Program-made: the position numbers and the translations under genes
The notes under the pieces: model-generated
Seen by the model: only the letters and a program-made list of their open reading frames with translations
What the model was told of the DNA's origin: nothing
Database searches by the model: none
Assembly (NCBI GenBank): GCA_903821695.1
Contig: CAIJLX010000081.1
Coordinates: forward strand, 1 to 60,395
DNA length: 60,395 nt
Direction of reading: 5' to 3'
Source: an uncultured Alphaproteobacteria bacterium
GTDB taxonomy: Bacteria; Pseudomonadota; Alphaproteobacteria; Rickettsiales; CAIJLX01
Part shown: positions 9,170 to 18,368 of the stretch, one piece after another
Numbering within the stretch: the stretch's first letter is position 1
How the letters are laid out: every line of letters starts with the position of its first letter

Positions 9170-11151
9170 CCAAAATCCATCACTACTTGGCCGGACATTA
9201 GGCTATCGCCATTTTTGACGTGGATTTTTTTGATGGTGACGTCGTGTTCGGAATAGATCACGTTTTCCATTTTCATCGCTTCGATGATGGCAAGTTCTTC
9301 ACCCGCTTTCACCTTATCGCCCACGTTGCATTTGAGTGCTACCATTTTGCCTGCGATTGGTGATGTGAGATGCATCGGTTTCGCGCGCAATTCCGTCGCT
9401 GGCATAAATTTACCCAACTCTGCCACGCGTGGTGTGCGGACGGTAACGCGGCAGGAAGCGCCGGAATAATCAATTTGGAAACCACCCGGTGTGTAATGAA
9501 TTTTCGCGTTGATGATGCGGTCATCGATCACGCCTTGGAACAAGGTTGAACCAAGCACCCATTCGGTAATCAAATTAATCTGACGGCTATTATGTGTAAT
9601 CACCATACCGAATTTGGTTTCGTGGGTATCGATCGGGAAGAATTCTTCATCCACACCAACCACCCAGCGCGTGCCGATTTGGCGCGGGCGGCCTTTGGCT
9701 TGGCCGCTGATCGAAGCCGCACGACGCGCATCTTTCAAATACGCAAATGCACCAATCGCGAGCATGACTTTTTTGCTCCACTCATCGAGCGTTGCACCGG
9801 AGAATCCACCCGGCCAATGTTGCGCGATAAAGTTGGTGGAAATATCGCCTTCTTTAAATTTCGGATGCGAGATCAGTGCTTCTAAGAACGAAATATTATG
9901 TGAAATTCCGGCGATAACATATTCACCAAGTGCTGCATGCATGCGATCAATCGCTTCAGCGCGCGTTGGGCCATAGGTGATCAGTTTCGAAATCATCGCA
10001 TCATAAAATTGGCTTACTTCACCACCGGCATAAACGCCCGTATCAACCCGCACATTCGGTGAGGTTTTTGGTTCTTGATAGGTTACCAAACGGCCAGACG
10101 ATGGCAGGAACCCGCGTGATGGATCTTCTGCATAAACGCGGCATTCGATGGCGGAGCCTTTGAGCACGATGTCTTCTTGTTTGAACGGTAATTTTTCGCC
10201 GAGTGCGATGCGGATCATCCATTCGACGAGATCGAGACCCGTGATATATTCAGTCACCGGATGTTCCACCTGCAAGCGGGTGTTCATCTCAAGGAAGTAG
10301 AAATTCTTATTTTGATCGACGATATATTCAATCGTGCCTGCGGAATAATAACCAACCTTGCGCACCAGTGCGACCGATTCGGCGTACATTTTTGCACGCG
10401 TAGCTTCATCGATGAATGGGCTTGGTGCTTCTTCGATAACTTTTTGGTTATGGCGCTGAATGGAACATTCGCGCTCACCTAAGCACAACACAGTGCCGTG
10501 CTTATCGGCGAGAATTTGGATCTCTATATGGCGTGGCTTCTCGATAAATTTTTCGATGAATACGCGCGCATCGCCGAAACTATTTTTCGCTTCATTGGAT
10601 GCAGAAGTGAATGCTTGTTCCACCTCTTTCGCCGAACGCACAATGCGCATACCCTTACCGCCACCACCCGCTGCTGCTTTGAGCATTACTGGGAAGCCTA
10701 TTTGTTCGGCAATCTTGGTTGCTTCTTTCGGATCTGCTATGACGCCGAGATAACCAGGCACTGTTGAAACACCCGCCGCTTGCGCGAGTTTTTTCGATTC
10801 GATTTTATCGCCCATGCTTTCGATCGCTTCCACCGAAGGACCGATAAATACAACACCTTCATTACGAAGTGCGCGCGCAAAGCCTGCGTTTTCCGAAAGG
10901 AATCCATAACCCGGATGCACCGCATCAATGCTTTTGCGACGGATGGCTTCCATCACATTTTCCATTTTGAGATAGCTCTGGTTCGCTGGAGATGGCCCGA
11001 TAAACGCCGCATCATCCGCCTGGCTTACATGCAATGCGTTCGTATCTGCTTCGGAATACACCGCAACCGTTTCGATGCCCATACGACGAGCGGTGCGAAT
11101 AACACGGCAGGCAATTTCACCACGATTGGCTATGAGAATTTTTTTGAACAT
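9166..11151 (-). CDS. pccA: Acyl-CoA (propionyl-CoA) carboxylase, biotin-carrying alpha subunit
   Basis: A 661-residue subunit joining biotin carboxylase (residues ~1-450), a BT linker region and a C-terminal biotinyl domain with EAMKMENV, biotin on K627. It carboxylates biotin using ATP and bicarbonate, for transfer to propionyl-CoA by the beta subunit, giving methylmalonyl-CoA. The ATP-grasp loop AAAGGGGKGMRIV and the EMNTRLQVEHPVTE motif are clear. Length and the adjacent pccB fit propionyl-CoA carboxylase better than acetyl-CoA or methylcrotonyl-CoA carboxylase, though substrate choice is inference. It follows pccB with a three-base gap. Confidence 0.9.
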   Translation of the reverse strand: MFKKILIANRGEIACRVIRTARRMGIETVAVYSEADTNALHVSQADDAAFIGPSPANQSYLKMENVMEAIRRKSIDAVHPGYGFLSENAGFARALRNEGVVFIGPSVEAIESMGDKIESKKLAQAAGVSTVPGYLGVIADPKEATKIAEQIGFPVMLKAAAGGGGKGMRIVRSAKEVEQAFTSASNEAKNSFGDARVFIEKFIEKPRHIEIQILADKHGTVLCLGERECSIQRHNQKVIEEAPSPFIDEATRAKMYAESVALVRKVGYYSAGTIEYIVDQNKNFYFLEMNTRLQVEHPVTEYITGLDLVEWMIRIALGEKLPFKQEDIVLKGSAIECRVYAEDPSRGFLPSSGRLVTYQEPKTSPNVRVDTGVYAGGEVSQFYDAMISKLITYGPTRAEAIDRMHAALGEYVIAGISHNISFLEALISHPKFKEGDISTNFIAQHWPGGFSGATLDEWSKKVMLAIGAFAYLKDARRAASISGQAKGRPRQIGTRWVVGVDEEFFPIDTHETKFGMVITHNSRQINLITEWVLGSTLFQGVIDDRIINAKIHYTPGGFQIDYSGASCRVTVRTPRVAELGKFMPATELRAKPMHLTSPIAGKMVALKCNVGDKVKAGEELAIIEAMKMENVIYSEHDVTIKKIHVKNGDSLMSGQVVMDFG

Positions 11152-11154
11152 ATT

Positions 11155-12690
11155 TTATAATGGCAGGTTGTCATGCTTGCGCCATGGGCGCTCAACTTTT
11201 TTGTTTTTGAGTAAGGACAACGCGCGGCTGATGCGCCAGCGTGTGTTTTGTGGGCGAATCACATCATCAATAAATCCGCGGGAAGCGGCAACGAATGGTG
11301 TAGAAAATTTATCGATATATTCCGCGGTTTTCTTTTCGAGGTCACCGTTCGTCGAATTTTTAAACAGAATTTCCGCCGCACCTTTAGCACCCATCACCGC
11401 AATTTCGGCATTCGCCCATGCATAGTTGATGTCGCCTTTTAGGTGTTTAGAATTCATCACAATATATGCGCCGCCGTAAGCCTTACGCGTAATCACCGTA
11501 ATTTTTGGCACCGTCGCTTCCGCATAGGCATAGAGCAATTTTGCACCGTGTTTGATGATACCGTTATGTTCCTGGTCAACGCCTGGCAAGAAACCTGGTA
11601 CATCAACAAAGGTGACAATCGGAATACTAAACGCATCGCAGAAACGAACAAAACGTGCTGCTTTACGACTCGCTTCAATATCAAGGCAACCAGCCAGGAA
11701 CATTGGCTGGTTCGCGATAATGCCGATGCTTGCACCATCAATACGACCGAAACCAATCAATATATTCTTCGCGTAATCTGGCTGAATTTCAAAGAAGTCA
11801 TGCTCATCAACGATGCTCATCACGAGCTCGCGCATGTCATATGGCTTATTCGGATTATCCGGAATCAGCGTGTTCAGCGAAAGGTCAATGCGATCTGAAG
11901 GATCCATCGTAGAACGCGTCGGCACACCTTCACGGTTATTCGCTGGAATAAAGTTAAACAAACGACGCGCCTGCAGCAGCGCATCAATATCATTATCAAA
12001 TGCGAGATCCGCCACACCGGTTCTTTGCGTGTGTGTCGAAGCGCCACCCAATGTTTCCGAATCCACTTCTTCATGCGTCACGGTTTTAACCACATCAGGG
12101 CCCGTCACGAACATATAAGAGGAACCTTTCACCATGAAGGTGAAATCAGTCAGCGCCGGGGAATAGACCGCACCACCAGCGCAGGGGCCCATGATGAGCG
12201 AGATTTGCGGAACCACGCCCGAAGCATGCACGTTACGCCAGAAAATTTCGCCATAACCACCGAGCGAATCTACACCCTCTTGAATACGCGCACCGCCGGA
12301 ATCATTAATCCCGATCAACGGCGCACCAACTTTCATCGCCATATCTTGAATCTGGCAAATTTTCTTCGCGTTGGTTTCCGAAAGTGAACCACCCAATACG
12401 GTAAAATCCTGGCTATATACAAATACCAGACGGCCATTGATCGTACCATGTCCGGTCACCACGCCATCGCCAGGATTACGTTTATTTTCCATCCCAAAAT
12501 CATGGCTACGATGCTCCACGAACATGCCATATTCTTCAAATGAATCTGGATCCAAGAGCACTTCCAGCCGTTCGCGGGCGGTCAATTTGCCCTTGGTATG
12601 CTGTGCATCTATCCGTTCCTGACCACCGCCAAGCCGCGCCTGGCGCCGCTTTTCTTCCAGTTGTTGTACGATCGAAGGTTTAAGTTTCAT
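11155..12690 (-). CDS. pccB: Propionyl-CoA carboxylase beta (carboxyltransferase) subunit
   Basis: Carboxyltransferase of 511 residues with the two crotonase-like halves of the family; it moves CO2 from biotin to propionyl-CoA. Family signatures include [14 protein letters not shown] near the N-terminus, [36 protein letters not shown], and [14 protein letters not shown]. The frame is open to ATG 12738, but relatives start near [17 protein letters not shown], so I place the start at 12690; neither has a convincing ribosome binding site. It forms an operon with pccA and would feed propionate or odd-chain products into central metabolism. Confidence 0.9.
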   Translation of the reverse strand: MKLKPSIVQQLEEKRRQARLGGGQERIDAQHTKGKLTARERLEVLLDPDSFEEYGMFVEHRSHDFGMENKRNPGDGVVTGHGTINGRLVFVYSQDFTVLGGSLSETNAKKICQIQDMAMKVGAPLIGINDSGGARIQEGVDSLGGYGEIFWRNVHASGVVPQISLIMGPCAGGAVYSPALTDFTFMVKGSSYMFVTGPDVVKTVTHEEVDSETLGGASTHTQRTGVADLAFDNDIDALLQARRLFNFIPANNREGVPTRSTMDPSDRIDLSLNTLIPDNPNKPYDMRELVMSIVDEHDFFEIQPDYAKNILIGFGRIDGASIGIIANQPMFLAGCLDIEASRKAARFVRFCDAFSIPIVTFVDVPGFLPGVDQEHNGIIKHGAKLLYAYAEATVPKITVITRKAYGGAYIVMNSKHLKGDINYAWANAEIAVMGAKGAAEILFKNSTNGDLEKKTAEYIDKFSTPFVAASRGFIDDVIRPQNTRWRISRALSLLKNKKVERPWRKHDNLPL

Positions 12691-12838
12691 GTAAGTCGTC
12701 TTATGGAGGGAGGCCACTTCTAGCAAAGCCAAACCCATTTTGCAAATGCGAAGGGGCCTCTATAATAAATATTGCTATATATCAGCATGTTAAAGGAAGC
12801 TTGCACTTCTATTTGCAGCACGATAGGCTGCGCGCCCT

Positions 12839-13783
12839 ATGAATCTTTCCCTCGTTGTGCCTGTTTATAATGAAGCTGACAATATCGCCCCGCTGGTTGC
12901 GGCGGTGAAGGCAGCATTGCCCAATCATTCGTATGAGATTGTGTTTGTGGATGATGGCTCGTCGGATAACACCCGCGAAGAGATCCTGAAATTCACCGAT
13001 TCCAATATCGTTTTAGTCCAATTCGCCCGCAATTTCGGCCAAACTTCGGCCATGGCGGGCGGTATTGAAGCGGCTAAAGGCGAATATATCGTCACCCTTG
13101 ATGGCGATTTACAAAATGACCCTGCAGATATCCCATTGATGATCGCGAAACTCGAAGCAGAAGGTCTCGATATCGTCGCTGGACGCCGCCTGAAACGGCA
13201 AGATGGCGCGATTTTGCGCAAAATTCCGAGCAAAATAGCCAATTGGCTAATCCGTAAACTGACCCATACCCATATCCGCGATTTGGGATGCACCCTTAAA
13301 TTATTCCGCAGTTCACTAGCGAAACAGCTGGATTTATATGGTGAATTGCACCGTTTTATCCCGGTATTAGCCTCCTTCTATGGGGCCAAAATCGGCGAAA
13401 TGGATGTCCGCCACCATTCCCGCAAACACGGTGTTTCCAAATACGGCCTTGGCCGCACTTCGCGCGTTGCGAGCGATTTATTATTGATGGTGTTTTTCGT
13501 CAAATATCGCCAACGCCCGATGCATTTGTTCGGCATGATCGGCCTTTCGATGTTCATGGTCGGCGGATTAATTGAGGCCTATCTATTATTGCTCAAAATC
13601 CTCGGCCAAGATATCGGCGGCCGCCCCTTATTCTATGTCGGCATCTTATTATTGCTGATGTCCGTACAATTCATCACCGCCGGCTTCGTCTCCGAATTGC
13701 TCATGCGCACCTATTACGGCAGCCAAAATAAGAAGCCGTATGTGGTTGCCAAAATTTTCCGGGGTGGGAAAGTCGAAGCCTAA
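12839..13783 (+). CDS. Family 2 glycosyltransferase, GtrB/ArnC/DPM1-like
   Basis: A 314-residue membrane-anchored GT2 enzyme of the polyprenyl-phosphate sugar transferase type. The catalytic domain has VPVYNEADNI, the FVDDGSSD nucleotide-binding DxD-like site and LDGDLQNDP. Two C-terminal transmembrane hairpins (about residues 220-295) match GtrB-like proteins that load a sugar onto undecaprenyl phosphate. It could supply the donor lipid for the ArnT-like transferase at 1862-3298, but that is inference. A TTGCAC-17-TAGGCT pair at 12801-12829 would start transcription almost at the ATG. Confidence 0.85.
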   Translation: MNLSLVVPVYNEADNIAPLVAAVKAALPNHSYEIVFVDDGSSDNTREEILKFTDSNIVLVQFARNFGQTSAMAGGIEAAKGEYIVTLDGDLQNDPADIPLMIAKLEAEGLDIVAGRRLKRQDGAILRKIPSKIANWLIRKLTHTHIRDLGCTLKLFRSSLAKQLDLYGELHRFIPVLASFYGAKIGEMDVRHHSRKHGVSKYGLGRTSRVASDLLLMVFFVKYRQRPMHLFGMIGLSMFMVGGLIEAYLLLLKILGQDIGGRPLFYVGILLLLMSVQFITAGFVSELLMRTYYGSQNKKPYVVAKIFRGGKVEA

Positions 13784-14214
13784 ATCATTTCCGCAAGGGC
13801 TTTGAGCGCCAGCGGATAACCACGGCTACCAAGACCACAAATAACGCCTTCCGCAGCGGGTGATACGAACGAAAGATGGCGGAATTCCTCACGTTTGAAG
13901 ATATTGGTGATATGCACCTCGATGATCGGGATTTCGAGGATTAACAACGCATCCATAATAGCGATTGAGGTATGGGTATAAGCCCCACCATTGATAATCA
14001 TCCCACTAAAACCCTGTAATGGAGCCTGCTGAATCCAGGTAATGATCTCGCCTTCGATATTGCTCTGACGGAAATCGACTTTGAGGCCCAAACCTTTGGC
14101 TTCTTCCTGGCACATTTTTTCGATATCGGCCAAGGTGTCATAGCCATAAATCCCCGGCTCACGCGTGCCGAGCATGTTTAAATTAGGGCCATTGATGATT
14201 AGAATTCGACTCAT
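13780..14214 (-). CDS. aroQ: 3-dehydroquinate dehydratase, type II
   Basis: A 144-residue type II dehydroquinase converting 3-dehydroquinate to 3-dehydroshikimate in aromatic amino acid synthesis. Signatures are INGPNLNMLGTREPGIYG with the catalytic tyrosine, the RQSNIEGEIITWIQQA segment, IINGGAYTHTSIAI and IEVHITNIFKREEFRH. The start at 14214 is set by AGGAA about nine bases upstream; the longer frame to 14292 adds residues foreign to the family. It converges with the preceding glycosyltransferase gene with a four-base overlap and is divergent from thiS. Confidence 0.93.
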   Translation of the reverse strand: MSRILIINGPNLNMLGTREPGIYGYDTLADIEKMCQEEAKGLGLKVDFRQSNIEGEIITWIQQAPLQGFSGMIINGGAYTHTSIAIMDALLILEIPIIEVHITNIFKREEFRHLSFVSPAAEGVICGLGSRGYPLALKALAEMI

Positions 14215-14250
14215 ATTGTAATTCCTGTGTTGGCCCTCTATATCAGGGAA

Positions 14251-14454
14251 ATGCTGCAGATTCAACTGAATGGGGAACCCAAAACCCTCCAAAACGCCAC
14301 GACGCTCGCCGAACTCGTCGCCGAATTAGGCCTCGATGCCCGTAAAATCGCCATCGAACAAAACCGCGTCATCATCCCCAAATCCGCCTATGCCAACACA
14401 TCCCTCACCGCTGCAGATGAAATCGAAATCGTCGCGTTTATGGGTGGCGGATAA
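14251..14454 (+). CDS. thiS: Sulfur carrier protein ThiS
   Basis: A 67-residue ubiquitin-like protein ending in the diagnostic Gly-Gly (VAFMGGG). Its C-terminus is adenylated and thiocarboxylated, and delivers sulfur for the thiazole ring of thiamine. The start is ATG 14251, preceded by CAGGGA; an upstream GTG at 14227 is possible but adds an unneeded extension. Its stop overlaps the start of thiG (TAATG), so the carrier and synthase are made together. Confidence 0.92.
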   Translation: MLQIQLNGEPKTLQNATTLAELVAELGLDARKIAIEQNRVIIPKSAYANTSLTAADEIEIVAFMGGG

Positions 14455-15227
14455 TGTCTTCCCCCCTCACTCTCGCCGGTCGCGCCTATACTTCCCGCCT
14501 ATTAGTCGGCACCGGCCGCTATAAAGATTTCGCCGAAACCAAAGCGGCGATTGAGGCCAGCGGTGCCGAAATTGTTACGGTTGCCGTGCGCCGGGTGAAT
14601 CTGGGCGATAAAAATGCGCCGATGTTGCAAGATTATATCGACCCCCAAAAATATACGTATTTACCCAATACCGCCGGTTGCTACACCGCAGATGAAGCCA
14701 TGCGTACCCTACGTTTGGCGCGCGAGGCTGGCGGCTGGAATTTGGTCAAACTGGAAGTGATTGGCGATAAAGAAACACTCTATCCCGATACTGCAGAAAC
14801 CCTAAAGGCTGCCAAAACTCTGGTCGAAGAGGGGTTTGAAGTGATGGCCTACACCACCGATGACCCTCAAACTTGCAAAAAACTAGAAGATCTGGGTTGT
14901 TGTGCCGTTATGCCGCTTGCTTCTCCAATCGGCTCTGGCCTGGGTATTATCAATCCCACCAATCTGGAAACCATACTCAAAAATGCCAACATACCTATTC
15001 TAGTTGATGCTGGGATTGGCACCCCTTCGGATGCGGTTATCGCCATGGAAATGGGTTGTGCGGGCGTGCTGTTAAATACAGCGATTGCGGAAGCAAAAAA
15101 TCCTATCCAAATGGCGCATGCTTTTAAATTAGCGGTAGAATGCGGGCGGGTGGCACATTTAGCAGGGCGGATGCCCAAGCGGGAATTCGCTAAGGCTTCT
15201 TCACCTGAGGCCGGAAAGCTCTTTTGA
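14454..15227 (+). CDS. thiG: Thiazole synthase ThiG
   Basis: A 257-residue TIM-barrel enzyme combining 1-deoxy-xylulose 5-phosphate, dehydroglycine and ThiS-thiocarboxylate into the thiazole phosphate of thiamine. The substrate-binding lysine is K99 in VKLEVIGD; the family motifs [28 protein letters not shown] and [10 protein letters not shown] are present. It is coupled to thiS. No thiamine riboswitch is visible upstream of the pair, and thiO/thiE/thiC are not adjacent; thiD is 40 kb away in this window. Confidence 0.93.
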   Translation: MSSPLTLAGRAYTSRLLVGTGRYKDFAETKAAIEASGAEIVTVAVRRVNLGDKNAPMLQDYIDPQKYTYLPNTAGCYTADEAMRTLRLAREAGGWNLVKLEVIGDKETLYPDTAETLKAAKTLVEEGFEVMAYTTDDPQTCKKLEDLGCCAVMPLASPIGSGLGIINPTNLETILKNANIPILVDAGIGTPSDAVIAMEMGCAGVLLNTAIAEAKNPIQMAHAFKLAVECGRVAHLAGRMPKREFAKASSPEAGKLF

Positions 15228-15230
15228 ATT

Positions 15231-15261
15231 AAAAAAGGGCGCACCAGATTATGATGCGCCC
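15231..15261 (-). terminator. Intrinsic terminator for the secreted Lys/Thr-rich protein gene
   Basis: Read on the minus strand, a 7-base GC-rich stem (GGGCGCA with TGCGCCC) is followed by six T residues. It lies about 20 bases past the stop of the gene at 15280-15663 and just beyond the convergent thiG stop. On the plus strand the T tail is absent, so it mainly serves the minus gene. Confidence 0.75.
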
Positions 15262-15279
15262 CAACTTATAACTCAGTGA

Positions 15280-15663
15280 TTAACGAACTTCTTTTTCGCT
15301 ATCTTCAACGGTGTCGCCGTTTACGGTTTTCTTGTGCTTCAGAACGGTTTTGTCTTTTTTGTGTTTGATGCTGTCTTTGGTTTTTGTGGTGTTTTTGTTC
15401 ATCAAACCTTTTGGATCATTGGTCGATTCGGTTTCGACTGATTTATCGACGGTGCCGTCTTTATTTACATCCACTTTGGTTTTGGTTTCCATGCTGGTGC
15501 TGCCGCTTTCGCCAGCGCTTTTTTCAGTGGTGGTTTTTTTGTAGCTACCGTCCTCGTCTTTTTTGACTTCGGTTTCAGCTTTATAGCTGCTGTCTGCAGC
15601 AAGCGCCGGGCCTGCGATAACGAGGCTAAATGCGGTTGCAAGCATTGTAAGTTTCATATTCAT
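15280..15663 (-). CDS. Small secreted Lys/Thr/Glu-rich protein, function unknown
   Basis: A 127-residue protein with a clear signal peptide (MNMKLTMLATAFSLVIAGPA then LAA, cleaved near residue 23). The mature part is highly polar, with runs of lysine, threonine, serine and glutamate, low-complexity and probably disordered. A segment DVNKDGTVD (about residues 65-73) resembles the start of an EF-hand or dockerin calcium loop. The start at 15663 is supported by AAGGG eight bases upstream; the frame to 15699 is open but lacks this. It has its own terminator. Periplasmic location is inferred. Confidence 0.75.
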   Translation of the reverse strand: MNMKLTMLATAFSLVIAGPALAADSSYKAETEVKKDEDGSYKKTTTEKSAGESGSTSMETKTKVDVNKDGTVDKSVETESTNDPKGLMNKNTTKTKDSIKHKKDKTVLKHKKTVNGDTVEDSEKEVR

Positions 15664-15756
15664 GGGTCTACCCTTTTTCGTGTTGTTTCTATCGTCCACT
15701 GTGGAGCGATCTAGAAGGCACCCTATTTTCCTCTACATAAAGAAACTATATGTCCT

Positions 15757-16521
15757 TTAAGGAGAATTTCTAAAATAGGTAACAAGAAGCGGCAAATTCC
15801 ACACGGCGCTGATGAAAAACGGGACAATAAAACAAGCCGCAAACCCTTTCTTTAAGCCCAGAATCCGCCAAAGGCCAATAAACAGCCCTGCCATTACGAA
15901 ATAAACTACAAGCTGCGCTTCATCAAGCCAAATGCCTGTTAACCCTACAAATTGCAGCAGATCATAACGCTGCACTTGGCCGCCGCGTTGCTCGACAATT
16001 CCTTTATAGGCAAAGCAGGCAAGCAGTGAGGCAACCAAGCTATTCACCAGGAAAAAGATTTCGTGATCCTGACGCACACGGTAAGCCACACCTACCACCA
16101 GAATGGTATAAATCACCTGCTTCGGTAACATGCGGTGGTTCCATTCGGTGGAAAGCAAAATGACAAGGCAGACGCTCAACACCATCAGCAAAATATAGGT
16201 TTCGCTGAAGTTAAATTGCCAGAAGAGAAATAACGAAGCAGCAGCGCAGCTTGCCTCGATAAACAAATACTTTAGGCTAATCTTTGTGCCACAGAAATGG
16301 CATTTCCCCCAGGTGAGCAGCCAATTAAACACCGGCACCAAATCACGCGTGCGCAATTGCGCGCTGCAGCTTGGGCATTTCGACTTCGGCCCGACCCAGC
16401 GGCCACCGGAAGGCTCGCCGCGTGGCAAGCGGTGTGCCGGCATCGTCGCATAACTGCCGCAGCCGAGGCCTAAGAATAATGCGAGCAGATAGCCCCAAAA
16501 AAGATGCTGTTCAAAAAACAC
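15757..16521 (-). CDS. Prepilin peptidase-like A24 membrane protein, atypical active site
   Basis: A 254-residue polytopic protein with the layout of type IV prepilin leader peptidases. The N-terminal domain has GSYATMPAHRLPRG in place of the usual GSF-NV-I-RLP, and two cysteine pairs (CPSC at 49-52, CHFC at 74-77) that normally bind zinc. The first catalytic aspartate position is glutamate (TEWNHRMLP, E126). The second site can only be matched loosely to RYDLLQFVG (D187). It may be a weakly active or non-proteolytic relative. No pilus assembly genes are adjacent; a pilin-like protein lies at 48986-49780. Confidence 0.7.
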   Translation of the reverse strand: MFFEQHLFWGYLLALFLGLGCGSYATMPAHRLPRGEPSGGRWVGPKSKCPSCSAQLRTRDLVPVFNWLLTWGKCHFCGTKISLKYLFIEASCAAASLFLFWQFNFSETYILLMVLSVCLVILLSTEWNHRMLPKQVIYTILVVGVAYRVRQDHEIFFLVNSLVASLLACFAYKGIVEQRGGQVQRYDLLQFVGLTGIWLDEAQLVVYFVMAGLFIGLWRILGLKKGFAACFIVPFFISAVWNLPLLVTYFRNSP

Positions 16522-16612
16522 GACCTATTTTATCGCAAGCGCATTCCCTTTACTACGGATAAAATCCTTGCAATTAAGAATGGCTCGCATTAGATCGGCC
16601 TATGGAGATCCT

Positions 16613-17824
16613 ATGAAAATTATATCGTTTATTATCGCGCTTACAGTTTCAACCACCGTTTTTGCCGCAAAACAGCAAGGATATGTGCAGCATAATTTGG
16701 TGGCCAATAACGCAAAATACAAAGCTGATACGCTGGAGCCAAAACTCATCAATGCCTGGGGCATCGCGATTCGTCCGGCAGGCGCTGGCGGGCATTTCTG
16801 GATCACCGCGAAAGATAACAGCTTTGAATATGTGGGTGATGTGCAAAAATCTCCAACGCCTAAGCTTAAAAAATTGCATGCGGATGAGCTGAAAGTCATC
16901 AGCCTACCCGTTGGTGGCGATGAGAGTTTTGCGACCAGCACCGTGTTTAATGACAGCAAAGAACACTTCATCATCACGCAGCAGATTAAAGATGCGGAAC
17001 CTATCACTGCGCCGGCGAAATTCTTATTCGCCAGCGATGGCGGAATTATTTCAGCCTGGACCGAACGCAAAAAAGCCGATGGCACATTCGACAGAGCACC
17101 CGATGCATTAACAGTGATCGATAATTCCGCAACTGGCGCCGCTTATTTCGGCCTCGCGATTAGCAAAAATTATGATCGCCTTTACGCGGCATATTTCGGA
17201 AAACAACCTGGCATCCGCGTGTTTGATGGCTCGTTTAAGCCACTCAACATCACATTCGATCAGCCGTTTGATGAAAATAAAAATGGCAAAGTGGATGCAG
17301 GTGAATATGCGCCCTTCAATATTCAGGCACTCACCACACCAGCAGGCGAGGCACATATTTTCGTCGCCTATGCGAAAAGCCAGGCATGCACCAAAGAAGG
17401 CCTAGAGAAAAAACAATGCGCGGAAGGTGAATTATTTGCAGGTGAAGAAGACACCTCCAAACCCGGCCAAGGTCGCGTTGCAGAATTTACCGAAGATGGC
17501 AAACTGGTTGCCGTCTATAAAGATGCGGGCCACTTAAGCGCGCCATGGGGCCTCGTGTTTGCACCGAAAGAGTTCGGGCCACTCTCCGGCAAATTGCTCG
17601 TCAGCAATTTCGGCAGCGGCACCATCGCCGCCTTCGACCCGGAAACGCATGCGTTTGTGGATACACTGCGTAATCCAAAAGGTAAAACCATCAAGATTGA
17701 TAAAATCTGGGGCTTGCTGTTTGGCAATGGCGAAAGCTTAGGTGATGCAAATGCGCTTTATTTCACCGCCGGTCCGGATGATGAAAAAGACGGTATCTTC
17801 GGTAGCCTACGGGTTGCGAAGTAA
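16613..17824 (+). CDS. Secreted beta-propeller-like protein, TIGR03118 family
   Basis: A 403-residue exported protein of unknown function. A signal peptide (MKIISFIIALTVSTTVFA) precedes a domain with the look of the TIGR03118 family: LVANNAKYKADTLEPKLINA near the N-terminus, then WGIAIRPAGAGGHFWIT, and near the C-terminus APWGLVFAPKEFGPLSG with LLVSNFGSGTIAAFDP. A calcium-loop-like segment DENKNGKVDAGE is at residues 220-231, fitting the EF-hand spacing. The start at 16613 has GGAGA nine bases upstream; the frame open from 16568 is less likely. Two cysteines (QACTKEGLEKKQCAEG) may form a disulfide. Family assignment is from memory of its motifs. Confidence 0.75.
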   Translation: MKIISFIIALTVSTTVFAAKQQGYVQHNLVANNAKYKADTLEPKLINAWGIAIRPAGAGGHFWITAKDNSFEYVGDVQKSPTPKLKKLHADELKVISLPVGGDESFATSTVFNDSKEHFIITQQIKDAEPITAPAKFLFASDGGIISAWTERKKADGTFDRAPDALTVIDNSATGAAYFGLAISKNYDRLYAAYFGKQPGIRVFDGSFKPLNITFDQPFDENKNGKVDAGEYAPFNIQALTTPAGEAHIFVAYAKSQACTKEGLEKKQCAEGELFAGEEDTSKPGQGRVAEFTEDGKLVAVYKDAGHLSAPWGLVFAPKEFGPLSGKLLVSNFGSGTIAAFDPETHAFVDTLRNPKGKTIKIDKIWGLLFGNGESLGDANALYFTAGPDDEKDGIFGSLRVAK

Positions 17825-17827
17825 TCG

Positions 17828-18232
17828 TTACTCTTTCCAGGAAAAATTAACCATTTTAAGTCTGTTAATGCTGACGGTCGCAAACAAGGTTTTTTCTTGT
17901 CCCTGATATTTGCCGTTAATCTGGTATTGCCCAACCGGGAGGTTGGCATAGAAAACCGGGCCTTCTGTTGTGATGTCGAGCAGCACATCACCTCTCGCAT
18001 TCAGAATCTTGAGTGAAAATGCGCCGGTATAGTCTCCGCCCGTAGAAATGCTGCTGACTTTAAGGTTATAATCTTTCTCTGTCGTTTTAAGCGTGTCCCT
18101 TTCGTTCTTCGCAGCACCACCGGATAGATATTGGATGCCATTTTTTTCATGTACATCCGGCAAGGCAAATTCCTGTCCATAAGCCGGGAGAACGATGAAT
18201 AACAAAAGAGGTACTAATAGGATGTTACGCAT
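17828..18232 (-). CDS. Small secreted protein with a beta-sandwich-like domain, unknown function
   Basis: A 134-residue protein with an N-terminal signal peptide (MRNILLVPLLLFIVLPAYGQ, cleavage near residue 19). The mature part contains the pattern FSLKILNARGDVLLDITTEG then PVFYANLPVGQYQINGKYQG, typical of carboxypeptidase-regulatory or bacterial Ig-like folds in which a polypeptide strand pair presents a loop. No catalytic residues are evident. It converges with the TIGR03118 gene with a three-base gap. Confidence 0.7.
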   Translation of the reverse strand: MRNILLVPLLLFIVLPAYGQEFALPDVHEKNGIQYLSGGAAKNERDTLKTTEKDYNLKVSSISTGGDYTGAFSLKILNARGDVLLDITTEGPVFYANLPVGQYQINGKYQGQEKTLFATVSINRLKMVNFSWKE

Positions 18233-18315
18233 ATCTTAATAATACCTTAAAAGGCATAAAAATCCTATAGGATTGAGCAATTTGTATTGTGCAGAGCAAC
18301 AAACGGGACTGCGCC

Positions 18316-18344
18316 TTATGTAGCTTAACTATAAAGCTACATAA
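18316..18344. repeat. Perfect 11-bp inverted repeat between ppk1 and the secreted protein gene
   Basis: TTATGTAGCTT and AAGCTACATAA flank a 7-base loop. It lies about 25 bases past the minus-strand ppk1 stop and upstream of the next minus-strand gene. There is no T tail, so it may be a factor-dependent terminator, an RNA 3' stabilising stem, or an operator for the gene at 17828-18232. A search of both strands by eye found no second copy. Confidence 0.55.
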
Positions 18345-18368
18345 CCAGAAAAGATGACTCAAAATATT

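Noticed and set aside
14215-14250. Thiamine (TPP) riboswitch before thiS
   Set aside because: Only about 36 bases separate aroQ and thiS, too short for the aptamer, and none of its conserved elements are seen; the thiD upstream region also lacks them.
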